Positions 46,201-58,259 are shown, counted from the first letter of the stretch. The stretch is DNA of 64,000 bases from Luzula sylvatica (GCA_946800325.1 OX326960.1:12424393-12488392); one strand, 5' to 3'. Translations and numbers: made by a program. Notes: generated by a model not told the origin, from the sequence alone.

Positions 46201-46385
46201 TCACATTAATATAAGTGTTATTACTTGATTAAGAAAAAAAAATTGTCATCATAATGTAAAATAATTGAAAAACTTATACATAATAATAGACAAATTAGTT
46301 TAAATAATTATATTATGAAATGATAATTTCAATATCATCATATTTATAAGTACTTTATATTACGATGAAAAATATAATTAACATC
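43297..46385. other. AT-rich stretch, nothing assigned; likely Helitron body
   Basis: About 3.1 kb with no supported gene. Several short frames (43968-44319, 44947-45186) have no recognisable domain. At least its right part should belong to the Helitron that ends at 46414. Confidence 0.4.
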
Positions 46386-46414
46386 CTCGCCGCGTAGCGC
46401 GGGTTTTCTCCTAG
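46386..46414 (+). mobile_element. Helitron 3' terminus inside the large inverted repeat
   Basis: A perfect hairpin CCGCGTAGCGCGG is followed by GTTTTCTC and CTAG (46411-46414), then host T at 46415. The host sequence TCAAATTCATTAACCAAACC resumes at once. Its complement in the right arm continues past this point uninterrupted, which marks the insertion border. Confidence 0.65.
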
Positions 46415-48010
46415 TCAAATTCATTAACCAAACCCAAACCCAATAAGCAATGATTCATGATAATTATCACAATTAATTATCAAAAAACAGGAAGTTAGCA
46501 TGTCAAATTAGCAATCCAGAAAACCTTAATTTACAAGAATAAAAGCAAGACACCCTTCAAATATTTCAAAATAAAAAATAAAACAAAACCCATAATTATA
46601 AACACACCAAAACAAAATCTGATGCAATGACATCATCAGGAAAGAAATAATACAGAAATAAAATTGCAAGAAAGTTGTGTATTGTGCTTAAATTGCAGAA
46701 CAAACCCTGTCTTGTTAAAAATTGCATAAAATGTTGTTTTTTAGTTATCACCAAGGCATGATTTTTTTTTTTTCAAATTACTCATAACATAATTGGGTTG
46801 AAAAACTATATTGTTATGTAATGTGTTTCGATGAACTATGTTTTGTATTTTACTTCTCATCAAATTATATTTTTCTTTTTAACATATCAAATAACATGGA
46901 AAAATGAAATTTTCGTATATCCATCACACATAGCATTTGACATTTTTAGATATTTAATACTTTTTATAAAATCATATTTACATTTGTTTCCACCATACTC
47001 ATATGAGGGATTAACATCGTTAATACTTAATTAAAATGTCAAGACTTGTTCGAACTCAATTTTTTTTTTTTTTTTAAAAAAAACAGAAAGAATTGTTTAC
47101 TTCTCTCGCAAGCAGCTTCTCCTTTCTTAATGCTTTCAATATTTTTACACCTTGTTTTATTGTGTTTTTTCGTTTCAAAATGTTACTGAAATTCGGACAT
47201 AAAAAAATCAGTTTCGTCTAATATCATACTATAAAAACTATTCACAATCCATCCATTTAATGATATTTCTATTTCAAGTTTGAAAATTTTCACTATTCGA
47301 CAATAAACACCATGTCTTTAAATATCAATTTAATTTAATTAATTTGTAACATAATAATCACATGATCAACGATCACGTTTTCTTCCTCCACTCACGCATC
47401 ATGTTGTGCTTCTTAAACTCCAAATGTGTGAGGTCGACAATTAGTCACAAAAAAAATATTTTAATTTGTATAGAAAAGTATATTTGTTGTTGGACTTTGA
47501 TGTTGTATAAAAATTATGTTGAGTAAATATTGTACTAGTCATGGCCTTATTGCCACTTTTCTAATTTTAAATTTTAATACCACACACACGATAATCATAA
47601 GTCATGGCCTTATTGTACTAGGAGTTAAATTTTCAGCGAATTTGGATAAAAGTTATAAACAGATACTCGTTTTGTTTGATTCTTGATCTCATTTATAATA
47701 CTACACAATAGGCAATAATTTATTTTTGTTCATAGTAATATCCGAACCATATCCGTTTGAAATTACAAGATAATATAATTTTATTTATTTTAAAATTACA
47801 AACTAATCTAGACTTGAGTTTTAAAAAATATTATATCATTATATCATAATATTCGTTTTAATATCGAATATAATTCGTATTCGTATCCGTTTAATATCCG
47901 AATCGTATTCATGTCCGAATAATTTCTTATCCGTATCCCAATCCGGAAATAAAAATAAAAATAGATCTGACATGACCACTGTTCCAACCATATCCGAATC
48001 GGTGACCCCC

Positions 48011-48092
<82 letters not shown>

Positions 48093-49575
48093 AATGTAAG
48101 TTTTCACATGAATTGAAATTTGGACTCGTTTTTGTATTTTGTATGTCATATGTGGATCACGAAATCCAAAAATACGGACCCAGTGAAGCAAACGAAAAAT
48201 TATATCAGATTGAACGAAAGAAAACAACAAGGCCATAATTTTTTTAAAATTGCAAAGCCATTGACTTATGATTATCGCGTGTGTGGTATTAAAATTTAAA
48301 ATTAGAAAAGTGGCAATAAGGCCATGACTAGTACGATATTTACTCAACATAATTTTTATACAACATCAAAGCCCAACAACAAATATACTTTTCTATACAA
48401 AATAAAATGTTTTTTTGGACTAATTGTCGACCTCACACATTTGGAGTTTAAGAAGCACAACATGATGCGTGAGTGGAAGAAGAAAACGTGATCGTTGATC
48501 ATGTGATTATTATGTTACAAATTAATTAAATTAAATTGATATTTAAAGACATGGTGTTTATTGTCGAATAGCGAAATTTTTCAAACTGGAAATAAAAATA
48601 TCATTAAATGGATGGATTGTGAATAGCTTTTTTATAGTATGATATTAGACGAAACTGATTTTTTTATGTCCGAACCGTGACTAACCTTTGGAATAAAAAA
48701 AACACAATAAAACAAGGTGTAAAAAAATTGAAAACATTAAGAAAGGAGAATGTCGAGAGTCACATGACACAAGCACGGCGAGACCGAGACGGACAAATGC
48801 CAAATTATGAGGACTGTTGTGGATATTTGGAGTATATGAATGAATTGTAACCTCAGGATCTTCCCTCTTCTGAAGATAGGTCGAATGTCGAGATTATTCA
48901 AAATTGATAGAAAGCATGGGCATTTACGAAACCCGGGGATTCGTACTAGAATATGTTGGTCATGTAAATTTGTTGTAAGTTTCGGATTTTGCTTTCTAGC
49001 TCACTAGATTTCGAGCTCATAAAAAGTATTAAATATCTAAAAATGTCAAATGCCATGTGTGATGGATATACGAAAATTCCATTTTTCCATGTTATTTTAT
49101 ATGTTAAAAAGAAAAATATAATTTGGTGAGAAGTAAAAAACATATTTTTCAACCCAATTATGTTATGAGTAATTTGCAAAAAAAAGAAAAGAAAAAATCA
49201 TGCCTTGTGATAATTAAAAAACAAAATTTTATGCATTTTTTAACAAGGCACGGTTTGTTTTGCAATTTAAGCACAATACACAACTTTCTTGCAATTTTTG
49301 CATTATTTCTTTCCTGATGATGTCATTGCATCAGATTTTGTTTTGGTGTGTTTATAATTATGGGTTTTGTTTTATTTTTTATTTTGAAATATTTGAAGGG
49401 TGTGTTGTTTTTATTCTTGTAATTAAGGTTTTTTTTTTTTGCATAAAAATAATTAAGGTTTTCTGGATTGCTAATTTGACAAGCTAACTTTATGTTTTTG
49501 TGATAATTAATTGTGATCATGATCATGAATCATTGTTTATTGGGTTTGGGTTTGGGTTTGGTTAATGAATTTGAT
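46415..49575. repeat. Large inverted repeat, arms about 1.2-1.3 kb
   Basis: The left arm 46415-47607 and right arm 48256-49575 are reverse complements through many anchors. Examples are GTGAGGTCGACAATTAGTC against GTCGACCTCACAC, CATGATCAACGATCACGTTTTC against its complement, and TCTGATGCAATGACATCATC against its complement. The spacer of about 650 bases holds a hAT-like end and a (TA)n tract. Some arm sequence recurs at 28.2-28.9 kb and loosely at 4.4-4.9 kb, so the arms belong to a dispersed family. Confidence 0.85.
48014..48086. repeat. (TA)n microsatellite in the inverted-repeat spacer
   Basis: About 73 bases of TA dinucleotide, directly after the hAT-like end GGTGACCCCCA. Confidence 0.95.
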
Positions 49576-49878
49576 TGATGTTTATACATTTTTTGTTTGT
49601 TTCATATGAGTAATTTAATAGCCCACTAATTTAGCAAATATTCAAATTTAAATTTGTATTAGTATCCCCAAATTCAAAACTCACGGGCCCAATGAAGTAA
49701 AAACAAATTTTTTTTTTTTTTTTTTTTTTTTTGCAAAAAAAAGTAAATACAAATTAATAGACCGAATTGAATAAATAGAAATACGGAAACAATATTTAAC
49801 ATAATGTTTTTTTGGAATTATATTTTATACATCACCAAAGCTCGGTAATAACCGAAATTCTAAACTCACCCAAAAAAA
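49576..49878. other. AT-rich stretch with a poly-T run
   Basis: A T-run of about 25 bases at 49708-49732; nothing else recognised. Confidence 0.5.
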
Positions 49879-50290
49879 ATTCGGTTTGGGCTATTTTGAA
49901 AAAAATCGGTTTGAGCTATTTTGAAAAATAAAAAAAATTCGGTTTGGGCTATTTTGAAAAAATTCGGTTTGTGCTATTTTGAAAAATAAAAAAATTCGGT
50001 TTGGGCTATTTTGAAAAAATTCGGTTTGAGCTATTTTGAAAAATAAAAAAATTCGGTTTGGGATATTTTGAAAAATAAAAAAAATTCTGTTTGGGGTATT
50101 TTGAAAAAATTCGGTTTGAGCTATTTTGAAAAATAAAAAAAATTCGGTTTGGGCTATTTTGAAAAAATTGGGTTTGAGCTATTTTGAAAAATAAAAAAAT
50201 TCGGTTTGGGCTATTTTGAAAAAATTCGGTTTGAGTTATTTTGAAAAATAAAAAAATTCGGTTTGGGCTATTTTTAAAAAAATAAAAAAA
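49879..50290. repeat. Tandem satellite, ~57-bp unit made of two half-units
   Basis: Seven copies of a pair: TTCGGTTTGGGCTATTTTGA plus A-run, then TTCGGTTTGAGCTATTTTGA plus AAATAAAAAAA. Half-units differ by GGG versus GAG, giving a two-step higher-order pattern. Confidence 0.9.
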
Positions 50291-50659
50291 TATATAAGGC
50301 CTAATTCAATTATCCATCCTCTTTCTATCGAAGGAAACTCATTCATTTCCGTGACAAACTCCTCTTCGAGTATTCTTTTACTTAGGGCCTGTTTGGCATG
50401 GAGGAATTTGGATGGAAAAAGGATCTTGAGATCCGGCAATTCTCTAATTCCTTGTTTGGTAAGATTATTCAAGTGGAATTATAAACTGCTGGAATCATTC
50501 TTGTGTATATTTTTCTGCAAAACATAATTCCCCAATTTTTTGGAGCCCCAAATTGCCGCAAAGTTTAGACCCTCTAATATCTATGCTAATCTCTATGCTA
50601 AGTCAATATAACCTTCTCTCGTTCACTTATCTCTGTTCTAAACGGACTCATCTCTCCCC

Positions 50660-50698
<39 letters not shown>

Positions 50699-53229
50699 CG
50701 ACTGAAACTCTCCTTTTAGCCTTCTCTCTCCACACCTAGCTCTGCTCTTGCAGCCAGCAGAATTTTACAAATCGATTGAGCTTTGTTTGAGTGAATTTAG
50801 GAACTATGCTTCTATTGTTCTTCTCTTCCTAATTTAATTTTTTTTCTTCTTCTCTTGGATTGAAGTAATTGGTCGTCCTTTTTTTACTGGTATCAGAGAG
50901 TATTGTGAATGTATTAATTAGTAAACTCACTGTATGAAGTTTTAATCACTCAATTTTGTAAGTTGTTTCATATGACACATATTTCGAATTTGGAGCACAA
51001 CACAGATGCATAAAATCAGTGATTATGCCTATGTTTATGAACATATGTATAATTCATGAATTGAGTAAATGCCTAATTTTATTGATGATTCGAGGCTATC
51101 ATCGAGTAATTGAGTATTTGTCTAATTTTATGTAATGTCGTAATATTTCATGAATTGGTAGTGAATTGAGATGACGAAAACTAATGTGATTTTTTAATAT
51201 ATTATTATAATATAATTATATTATTAATACATAATAATTATATAATATAATATAATAATAAAATAGTTGTATTATAATATTATTTACATATAATTAACAT
51301 AATATTATATATTATTATAATATAATTATATTATTAAATATATTATTGTAATAATATATAGTAATTATAATATGTTATATTATTTTAATATGATATATAT
51401 TATTGTAATAATATATAATAATTATATTATAGAATTATATTATATATGATTATAATAATATTATAATTGGATTAAATATAATATTATAATAATAATGTAA
51501 AGATACATTTAATATTATTAGATTATTTAAGAAAGATACTTAATATTTTTTATCAACTTTAATTAAACATTATTTTTATATTGTCATTAATAAAATCCTA
51601 GAATTTTTCCAAACAACCAAACAAAAAATTATATTTTCCAACATCTTATAATTTGGGCATCCAAACAAACTATGAAATTATTAATTCCAGAACTTTTTTC
51701 TCCTCCACCTTATTAACGATAGGTACCAAAGCTTTTCTTATTTTTTCACTTATCATGTGTGTGTCTATCTTCGAGTATTCTCTTACTTAGTATTGGTTAT
51801 ATTTTTTGAATATTCTATTTTGATTTAATAATAGTTTGTACATTGTATATATTTCAACTCGAGAATATATATTCACGTGAAATTGCTTGTGTGGTACTAC
51901 TGGTACCGAGGAGACGTTGAAAAATAAGTTCAGAGGAGTCACTGCAGAGAGGGATCACACATATTATGGCAATATTTTTTGTTCTGAAAAATAAGTTGAG
52001 TATTTAAATTTAAATTTCATTATAATAAATGGATTAAGATTCATAATTGAGTTACTGCCCCTTTCATATATAATGTCATTATTGTGTCATTAGAATCTAG
52101 AGGGATTGTACAAATTAAGTTGGAGGATCGTTTTATTTTTTTTCTTCAAAAAAATTAATATGATATATGATATATTATTATGGATTTTTTTTTTGAGAAA
52201 AATAGTGTGGACTCGATAAGTCCCACATCTATTGTTATATTAATATTAATTAATGTTGCTTACAGTCTCTAAAATGAGTTATTAACCCTTAAATTAGACC
52301 ATAAATCTTATTTTTCCTTAAGTTTGGTCCTCCCCTAAAAAATTAGAAAATGAAATCTCAAACTTATAAATTGTACATTAAAAGCAGGAAATGAAATACT
52401 GCCTGTAAAGGAGAAAAGAAACCCCATACTCAATAGAAACCTGGAATGAGATTCCATAATTATTGCTTCGATTCGATAGTTACCGTTTCTTGTCTGAACG
52501 AGTGTTTTGTCGAAACCCTAGCAAGCTTTATTATCGATATTCTCTATAATTGAAATCGCCTTGCTAGAATCAAGCTTTCTAATCTCGGTACGCTTACAAT
52601 ATTTAGGTTCTTAAACAGTATTTTAGTTGCTCAATTCGATTTTATTTTTAATTTTTGCTTCTTTGCTTCTCACTTTCTCCTTAGTAAAATCAAAATTTTT
52701 GTTTTATTTCTATTATGAATTATATGATATGATATATTTCTTCGATTTTATAGCCGTAATTTATTAATAATAATTTCTAATTATGATTAATGAGTTATAA
52801 ATACTCATTATGATAAATTAATTAATCGAAAATTCCGTTACATATTGTTAAAAAGAAAAATTAATCATGATTTGCGGAGAATACGAATGTTTGTGATCTT
52901 GACTAAGGTATCTTTCTCCGATTTGTAATATTTGTTATTTATCCTCTTAAAATATTGTATGACAAAATTTATGTTTAATATCAATATTTAATTTTTTAAT
53001 TTTTAATATCATGATTCCTGATTAAAATATGTGATGAATTTACTAAGAAATTCACATGCACAAAAAACAATTATGTGGTACAAACATATTAAAAACGACT
53101 TGTTTGATTATTTAATTTTCATAATTATATAGCATGATTTTGACCATTCACTTCATAATAAATAAAAATAAAACAACCAATCAACGTAATATTTAATTAT
53201 AGTATTAATCATATGTCTATATCCATCAA
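50291..53229. other. Intergenic stretch: (CT)n tract and AT-only block, no gene
   Basis: 50392 on reads GGGCCTGTTTGGCATGGAGG, a MITE-like end whose partner may be the AAACAAAC words near 51660-51680, but this is not proved. A (CT)n tract lies at about 50661-50694. 51190-51500 is almost pure A/T built from ATTATAAT words. 52430-52590 contains AAACCCTAGCAAGC and looks leader-like, without a following gene. Confidence 0.4.
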
Positions 53230-53264
53230 GCCCAAATTAAATTCCTCATTCAGCCGGCCCAAGG
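53230..53264 (+). promoter_or_regulatory. Two site II-type (TGGGCY) elements upstream of TPT1
   Basis: On the minus strand TTGGGCTT (complement of 53229-53236) and TTGGGCCGG (complement of 53254-53262) lie about 80-115 bases before the first ATG. Paired site II elements are common in promoters of plant housekeeping and translation-related genes. A five-codon upstream frame (ATG at 53274, stop at 53288) lies between them and the main start. Confidence 0.4.
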
Positions 53265-53344
53265 AAACAAAATATGAGAAGCCTCTGAAGTCTCGCTCGT
53301 GAAGGGATATCAAACTTCAAAGTCTCTCCGCCTTCGAAAGGACA

Positions 53345-55084
53345 ATGAAGACTTTTGCCCATTCTCCTTCATTACGTGCTTTCTTCCGCTCAGTGCCTAT
53401 TTCTTCCTCTTTCTCTTCTCTCTCTTCCACCTCATCTCTCTTCTCCGTCTGCCCTCTTCGTTTCATGGAGTATCGTCCTTCTTCCTCGCAGTCTTTCTCC
53501 CCCTCTGCTTCCAGACAACCGTAAGCTCAACTCTTCTCTCTCTTTTTATTCTTCCTTTTATTCAATTTGGTCCACGGATTGGGTTTGATTCAAATTTCGT
53601 TCTTTTTTATAGCGGCAGGGGAAGGGGTAGAGGACGTGGAAGAGATGGTAGCGCCGTCAACACCGGTGATGAGAGCAGTCGAATTGATGCTCTTGGCAGA
53701 CTTTTGTACGTACTTCTCTCTCTCTCTCTCTCTGACCAATTTGCTAATTTGATTGGATAAATCCAGGACAAGGATATTGCGCCACATGGCCACCGAGTTG
53801 AATTTGAATGTGAGGAGTGATGGGTACGTGCGAGTTAATGATTTGCTAAAACTCAACATACAAACATTTACTAAAATACCATTGAGATCCCACACCATTG
53901 ATGAAGTAAAAGAGGTTAGAAGACCTGATTTCTTTTTCTTTCTTTTTTAATTTCTCGATCGAGATTTTGTTAATGCTAAATTGTGCTGAATTGATGCTCA
54001 ATTGAGATTTAATTGCACGATTGGAGTTAATTAATACAAAACTTGTTTATATATTAAGTATTTATTTTGTGATTTGCACCGATTTAAAGGCTGTTAGGAG
54101 GGATAGCAAGCAAAGATTCGGTCTTTTAGAAGAAAATGGCGAACTTCTGATTCGTGCTAATCAAGGTCACACCATCAAGGTGATTTTCTTGTCAAATTTG
54201 CTTAAAAGCCCCTGTATTATGCCTAAATTGGAACAAAACCCCTGCATTATAAAAAAAATTCAAAAACGACCCTATCGAATTGAGGTATATAATCAGGGGA
54301 TGTTTTGCGATTTTTTTTATAATGCAGGGGCTTCGTTGCAATTTAGGCATAATGCAGGGTCTTTTTTGCAAATTCCCAAATTACTTTTTAACACCTGTAT
54401 AATCACTTTTAATATTTTAATATTATATTTATTTTTGCAGGCCGTTGAATCAGAGAGTTTGTTGAAACCCATTATGTCAGTTGAAGAAGCGCCAGGTAAT
54501 AATTAAATAATAATCATATATTTTCAGAAATTAAATATGTTCTGACTTTGTAATAATAATAATTAAAATAATAAACATATGTGTGCAGTATGCGTGCATG
54601 GGACTTATAGAAGGAATTTAGAATCGATATTAAAATCTGGATTAAAAAGAATGGGGAGATTACACGTCCATTTCTCGTGCGGTTTGCCTACCGATGGCCA
54701 AGTTATAAGCGGTACGTTTTAAATCATACTTATTTAGTAGTAAGTTTAATAATGTATTTTTTTTTATAAGAATTATTTATGATGGTTCGTTTTGATTTTT
54801 CTTTAGGTATGCGCAGGGATATTAATATACTGATTTACTTGGATGTTAAGAAAGCTTTGGATGGTACATTTATTTTTTCATTGCTATTTATCGACTGTGT
54901 ATGTAATAATGATTTTTTACTTATAATTTTAATAAACTTGATTTTTTTGGTAGATGGAATGAAGATTTATATCTCAGAGAACAAAGTGATATTAACAGAG
55001 GGTTTTGATGGATCGGTACCGGTGAAATATTTTGAAAAGATAGAAACTTGGCCCAGAAGAGAAACCGTACCATTTCAATATTGA
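53345..55084 (+). CDS. TPT1: tRNA 2'-phosphotransferase (TPT1/KptA family), eight exons
   Basis: The enzyme removes the 2'-phosphate left at the splice junction after plant tRNA ligase seals tRNA halves, using NAD+. Exons: 53345-53520, 53613-53705, 53767-53914, 54090-54179, 54441-54495, 54589-54711, 54807-54863, 54954-55084. All introns are GT-AG and phases fit, giving 290 residues. Family motifs in order: LTRILRH (Arg95-His96), RSDGYVRVNDLL, IRANQGH (Arg161), VCVHGTYRRN (His191), HVHFSCGLP and GMRRD (Arg232); the Arg-His-Arg-Arg set fits the known active site. Residues 1-40 are Ser/Arg-rich without acids, like an organelle presequence. Met41 (53465) would give a cytosolic or nuclear form. 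An RGRGRGRGRD stretch follows at about 60-70. Intron 4 holds a small MITE. Likely a functional single gene with a decayed partial copy downstream. Confidence 0.9.
54193..54377. mobile_element. Small MITE with long inverted ends in TPT1 intron 4
   Basis: The left part (AAATTTGCTTAAAAGCCCCTG, then ATTATGCCTAAATTG) is matched in reverse by the right part (CAATTTAGGCATAATGCAGG, then TTTTTTGCAAATT). About 185 bases in total; it could fold into a hairpin in the pre-mRNA. A remnant of the same type lies at about 58150-58200 before the decayed TPT1 copy. Confidence 0.7.
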
Positions 55085-55316
55085 ATAATCATTTAAAAGG
55101 TTTGGATTTGATCATTTGAATGTTCATATTTTCTATAATAATTGCGGGTGTTTTGTTTTGCTTGATTTGGCAATAAATTAATTGATTGTAAGAAAAGAAT
55201 GACTCGAAATATGTTTCTCGTGACAAGTAAAATGAATTAACTGTGATGAATTATCACAATGTAAATAATAATCATATATTTTCAGCAACTAAATATGTTT
55301 GAATTGTATATATATA

Positions 55317-56045
55317 TTAGGATAATACCTAGGGCTGCAAACGAGCCGAGCTCGAGCGAGCTGTGCCAAGCTCAAGCTCGGCTCGGAACTTATTCGAGCT
55401 AGCTCGGCTCGTTTAGAATTATGGTTCGAGCTGAAAAATCAAGCTCAAGCTCGGTTCGTTTTAATTCGATCTAGCTCGGCTCGGCTCAACAGTAGCTCAA
55501 TTAAAAAAATAACTTAAATTTTAATTAAAAAATTATAATAATCGCGCATAAACATAAAATATTTTAAATACTAAAATATCTTAAAACATAACAATAATAA
55601 ATCAAGCATACACAACACAAAACATAAAAAAATAAGATTTGAACTTGGTATTATTAATTTGTCTCCCCTAGTTAAAATTCTTTTTTAGGAGCTAAGTTGT
55701 AACCCGAATTGGAATTATTATGAAGATAAAAAAAAAATTTATAAAATTTTATAATTAAAATAATATATATAATGTAAATTAATTATAATAAAAATATTAA
55801 AATTTTTAAATCGAGCTCAAAAAAATTTCGAGCTTAATACGAGCGAGCTGAGTCTGGCTCAAGCTCGGCTCGATAAACGTTCGAGCTAGCTCGGCTCGGC
55901 TCGTTTAATTTCGAGTTAATATCGAGCGAGCTATTATCGAACTATTATCGAGTCGAGCTCGAGCGAGCCACGAGCCACGAGCTAAAGTTGCAGCCCTAAT
56001 AATACCCGCGCTTCGCTGCGGACATTATCATTTTTTATTTATTAC
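55317..56045 (-). mobile_element. Helitron 3' terminus split by a hAT insertion
   Basis: Remove 55330-55998 and one of the two ATAATACC copies, and the minus strand reads CCGCAGCGAAGCGCGGGTATTATCCTAA followed by host T. That gives a hairpin, about ten bases, CTAA (complement of 55317-55320) and insertion next to T. This is the same design as the other Helitron ends here. The body would run rightward; its 5' end was not placed. Confidence 0.65.
55330..55998. mobile_element. Non-autonomous hAT element with perfect 8-bp target-site duplication
   Basis: The element of 669 bases starts TAGGGCTGCAAACGAGC and ends GTTGCAGCCCTA, inverted ends of hAT type. It is flanked by ATAATACC at 55322-55329 and 55999-56006. 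The sub-terminal regions are rich in GAGCTCGAGC, GCTCGGCTCG and related words; the middle is AT-rich. No transposase. It sits inside a Helitron terminus. Confidence 0.9.
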
Positions 56046-56466
56046 TATTGGTAGAAGTGATTTAGTTGCAATAAATTATTGTGGGAGTCGTTTCAAACTG
56101 TTTTCGTTTTGCTTGATTTTCCAATAATTTATGTGATTGTCTTGAAAATTTTGGATTTGAACAAATAAAATTGAGTCCATTTTGTGTACAATAAAATTTG
56201 AATTATGAAAGATAATCATGCATTATGAACTCGTGAGATTGTACATGTAAGAAAAAAATGACTTCAAACATATTTCGTATGACAAGTAAAATGAAATAAG
56301 TATGACGAATCATCTAATTATAATGTTGCTGTGTATTATATATGGGAGCAAATAATTTCAAAAGTATTTTAATCTAACAAGAAGATGACAACAACATTAT
56401 TAATATTTTTTGCACATTATTCATTCCTATTCTAAGATACTGGAGAAAACCAATAATAACAAAAAG
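56046..56466 (+). repeat. Spacer duplicated at 59160-59530
   Basis: 56110-56290 and 59170-59350 match almost base for base (GAGTCCATTTTGTGTACAAT; AAAGATAATCATGCATTATG). The match continues through AACAAGAAGATGACAACAAC into the kinase fragment, which defines the segmental duplication. Confidence 0.8.
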
Positions 56467-56943
56467 GTTTTGGATTTAGAACCCGATATTTTAGAAAAAC
56501 CTACTGGCAGACACATTGAGAAACATTATCAACTCGAGCAAGTTCTAGGCAGGGGTTCTTATGGTATAATATTCTAAATTGATTAACAGATAATTCATAA
56601 TATTCTTCTTAATTTATTAACTAACTATTTATCTGTTACAATTAAAACAACAGGAACCATCTATTTATGCTGGAACAAGAAAAACAAAATTCGCTTCGCA
56701 TGCAAGTCCATACTAAAAAAAGAGTCAATGAATAATGTGGAGTCATGCGGAGTCATGCGGAGTCTCCCGTACCACCAACATATTATCCGCCTCACAGACA
56801 CCTACGAGGACAAGAAAAACATTCACTTAGTAATGCATCTATGCGTTGGAGGCGACCTCTCGGGTCTGTTGCGTCCGAAATGTCGTCTAGATGAGAGCAG
56901 GCCCGGTCCTGAGTTTTTGGAGGCCCGTGACTTGATGTTATGA
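56467..56943 (+). pseudogene. Protein kinase gene fragment A (CDPK/PPCK-like N-lobe), interrupted
   Basis: Two exons are recognisable. The first (about 56470-56561) encodes LEKPTGRHIEKHYQLEQVLG followed by RGSYG, the glycine-rich ATP loop. The second (from about 56655) encodes TIYLCWNKKNKIRFACKS, with the ACK-type lysine, then HQHIIRLTDTYEDKKNIHLV and the hinge HLCVGGDLSGLLR. This layout matches the plant CDPK/PPCK/PEPRK group of Ser/Thr kinases. After RLDES (about 56896) it runs into unrelated sequence starting GGCCCGGTCCTGAG, so the C-lobe is lost. No start codon is placed upstream. Copy B at 59.6 kb continues past this break, which shows the insertion came after duplication. Confidence 0.7.
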
Positions 56944-57349
56944 TAATTCGAAATTACTAAATAATATCATTTAAAAATAAAAAATATTTCTTTAATGTAA
57001 AACAAAATACATAATAATAAAGTAAGTTCAAAATATTACAAAACACATGACGTATTCATTTAAATATCGCTCTTTTCGCATTTTTGGAGGCAAATATATC
57101 AATTAAATTTGTATAATCTGATTTTTGAGCGAAATCATTTTCAATTGATAATATAATTAATCCATTTAATCTTTCTTGTGACATGATTGATCGAAGATTG
57201 GCTTAATCAATAATATTGGCTTAATTATTGAACAGAGGTAAGAAGGAAAATTGACTTAATCAATAATATTGGCTTAATCAATAATCTTTCTTGTGACATG
57301 GTCTACGACGTCTTTCTTGTGTTGCAACCTGAACTCAGAACCGGCTCGT
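56897..57349. mobile_element. Short inverted-terminal element interrupting kinase fragment A
   Basis: The left end GGCCCGGTCCTGAG and the reverse complement of CTCAGAACCGGCTCG near 57336-57350 match imperfectly. The break point is exact because fragment B reads straight on (GAGAGGGAAGCCGCG) where A leaves. The right border is less certain. Confidence 0.45.
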
Positions 57350-58259
57350 GCTTAGAATAGCATTTGTAAACATTTTTTGGATTGTTCTTTGAATTGTTTA
57401 TCTTCTGAACTCAAAATAAATTTGTTATGGCATTTTAAAAATGCCACCCGAATGTACCTGTTTTTTTTTCTATATCTTTTGGTTGTAGATTACTCTTTCT
57501 AATTTAGACCTAATATCTGATTTTCCTTTTATTTTAACCAAATTATTTTATTCTTAAAACTAGTAGATTATGGATACAAAAAAAAAATTCAAGAAAAAGC
57601 CAATCCTTCATTAAATTGTAAATCGCATCGACCTTTATTTAGCAATTATCAAGTATTTTTCTGCTACGTAACATATTATGAAATAACGCAATGCCCCCAA
57701 ACACTCATCTTCAGCCAAATCATTCTGCAAAGAGATCGATCCAACTTTGCTAGCGATACATGGATCAGAATCGGAGGACTTCTGGCTCCGATACCACACT
57801 CCAGACAACATTACTAAAATCCATCTTATAGGATCAATTAGCTACGTACTAATAAACAAAACCTTGCGTGTAATTGTAATCTTATTTTAACTCTCGTATG
57901 TAAACATTTAAAAAGTACAATACTAATCAGAGAAACATACATCTCTCACTTCAGAAGAAAATGAAAACAGCATAGCATTATTTTTAAATTTGTAAATCAA
58001 ATTGGTAAATTCTAGCACCAAAATGAGTGAATTAAGCAAGATCTATATCATATAATGTTTTCTTTTATAACATAGTTAATATTGTTGTGTTATGGAAGTC
58101 GACTACAATGCGTGAATCAAGAAACATTCACTGGTATTTTTTAATACAAGGGCTTTTTTGCAATCTAGATTAAACGCATGGTATTTTTTTGAAAATTTCC
58201 CATTTTCTTTAGCCATAAATTTCGAATATTTTGACTTTATATTATATTTATTTTTTCAG
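57350..58259. other. Intergenic stretch between duplicate copies, no gene
   Basis: The region corresponding to TPT1 intron 4 starts near 58140 with a MITE remnant (GGGCTTTTTTGCAATCTAGA). The rest carries no recognised feature. Confidence 0.5.
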
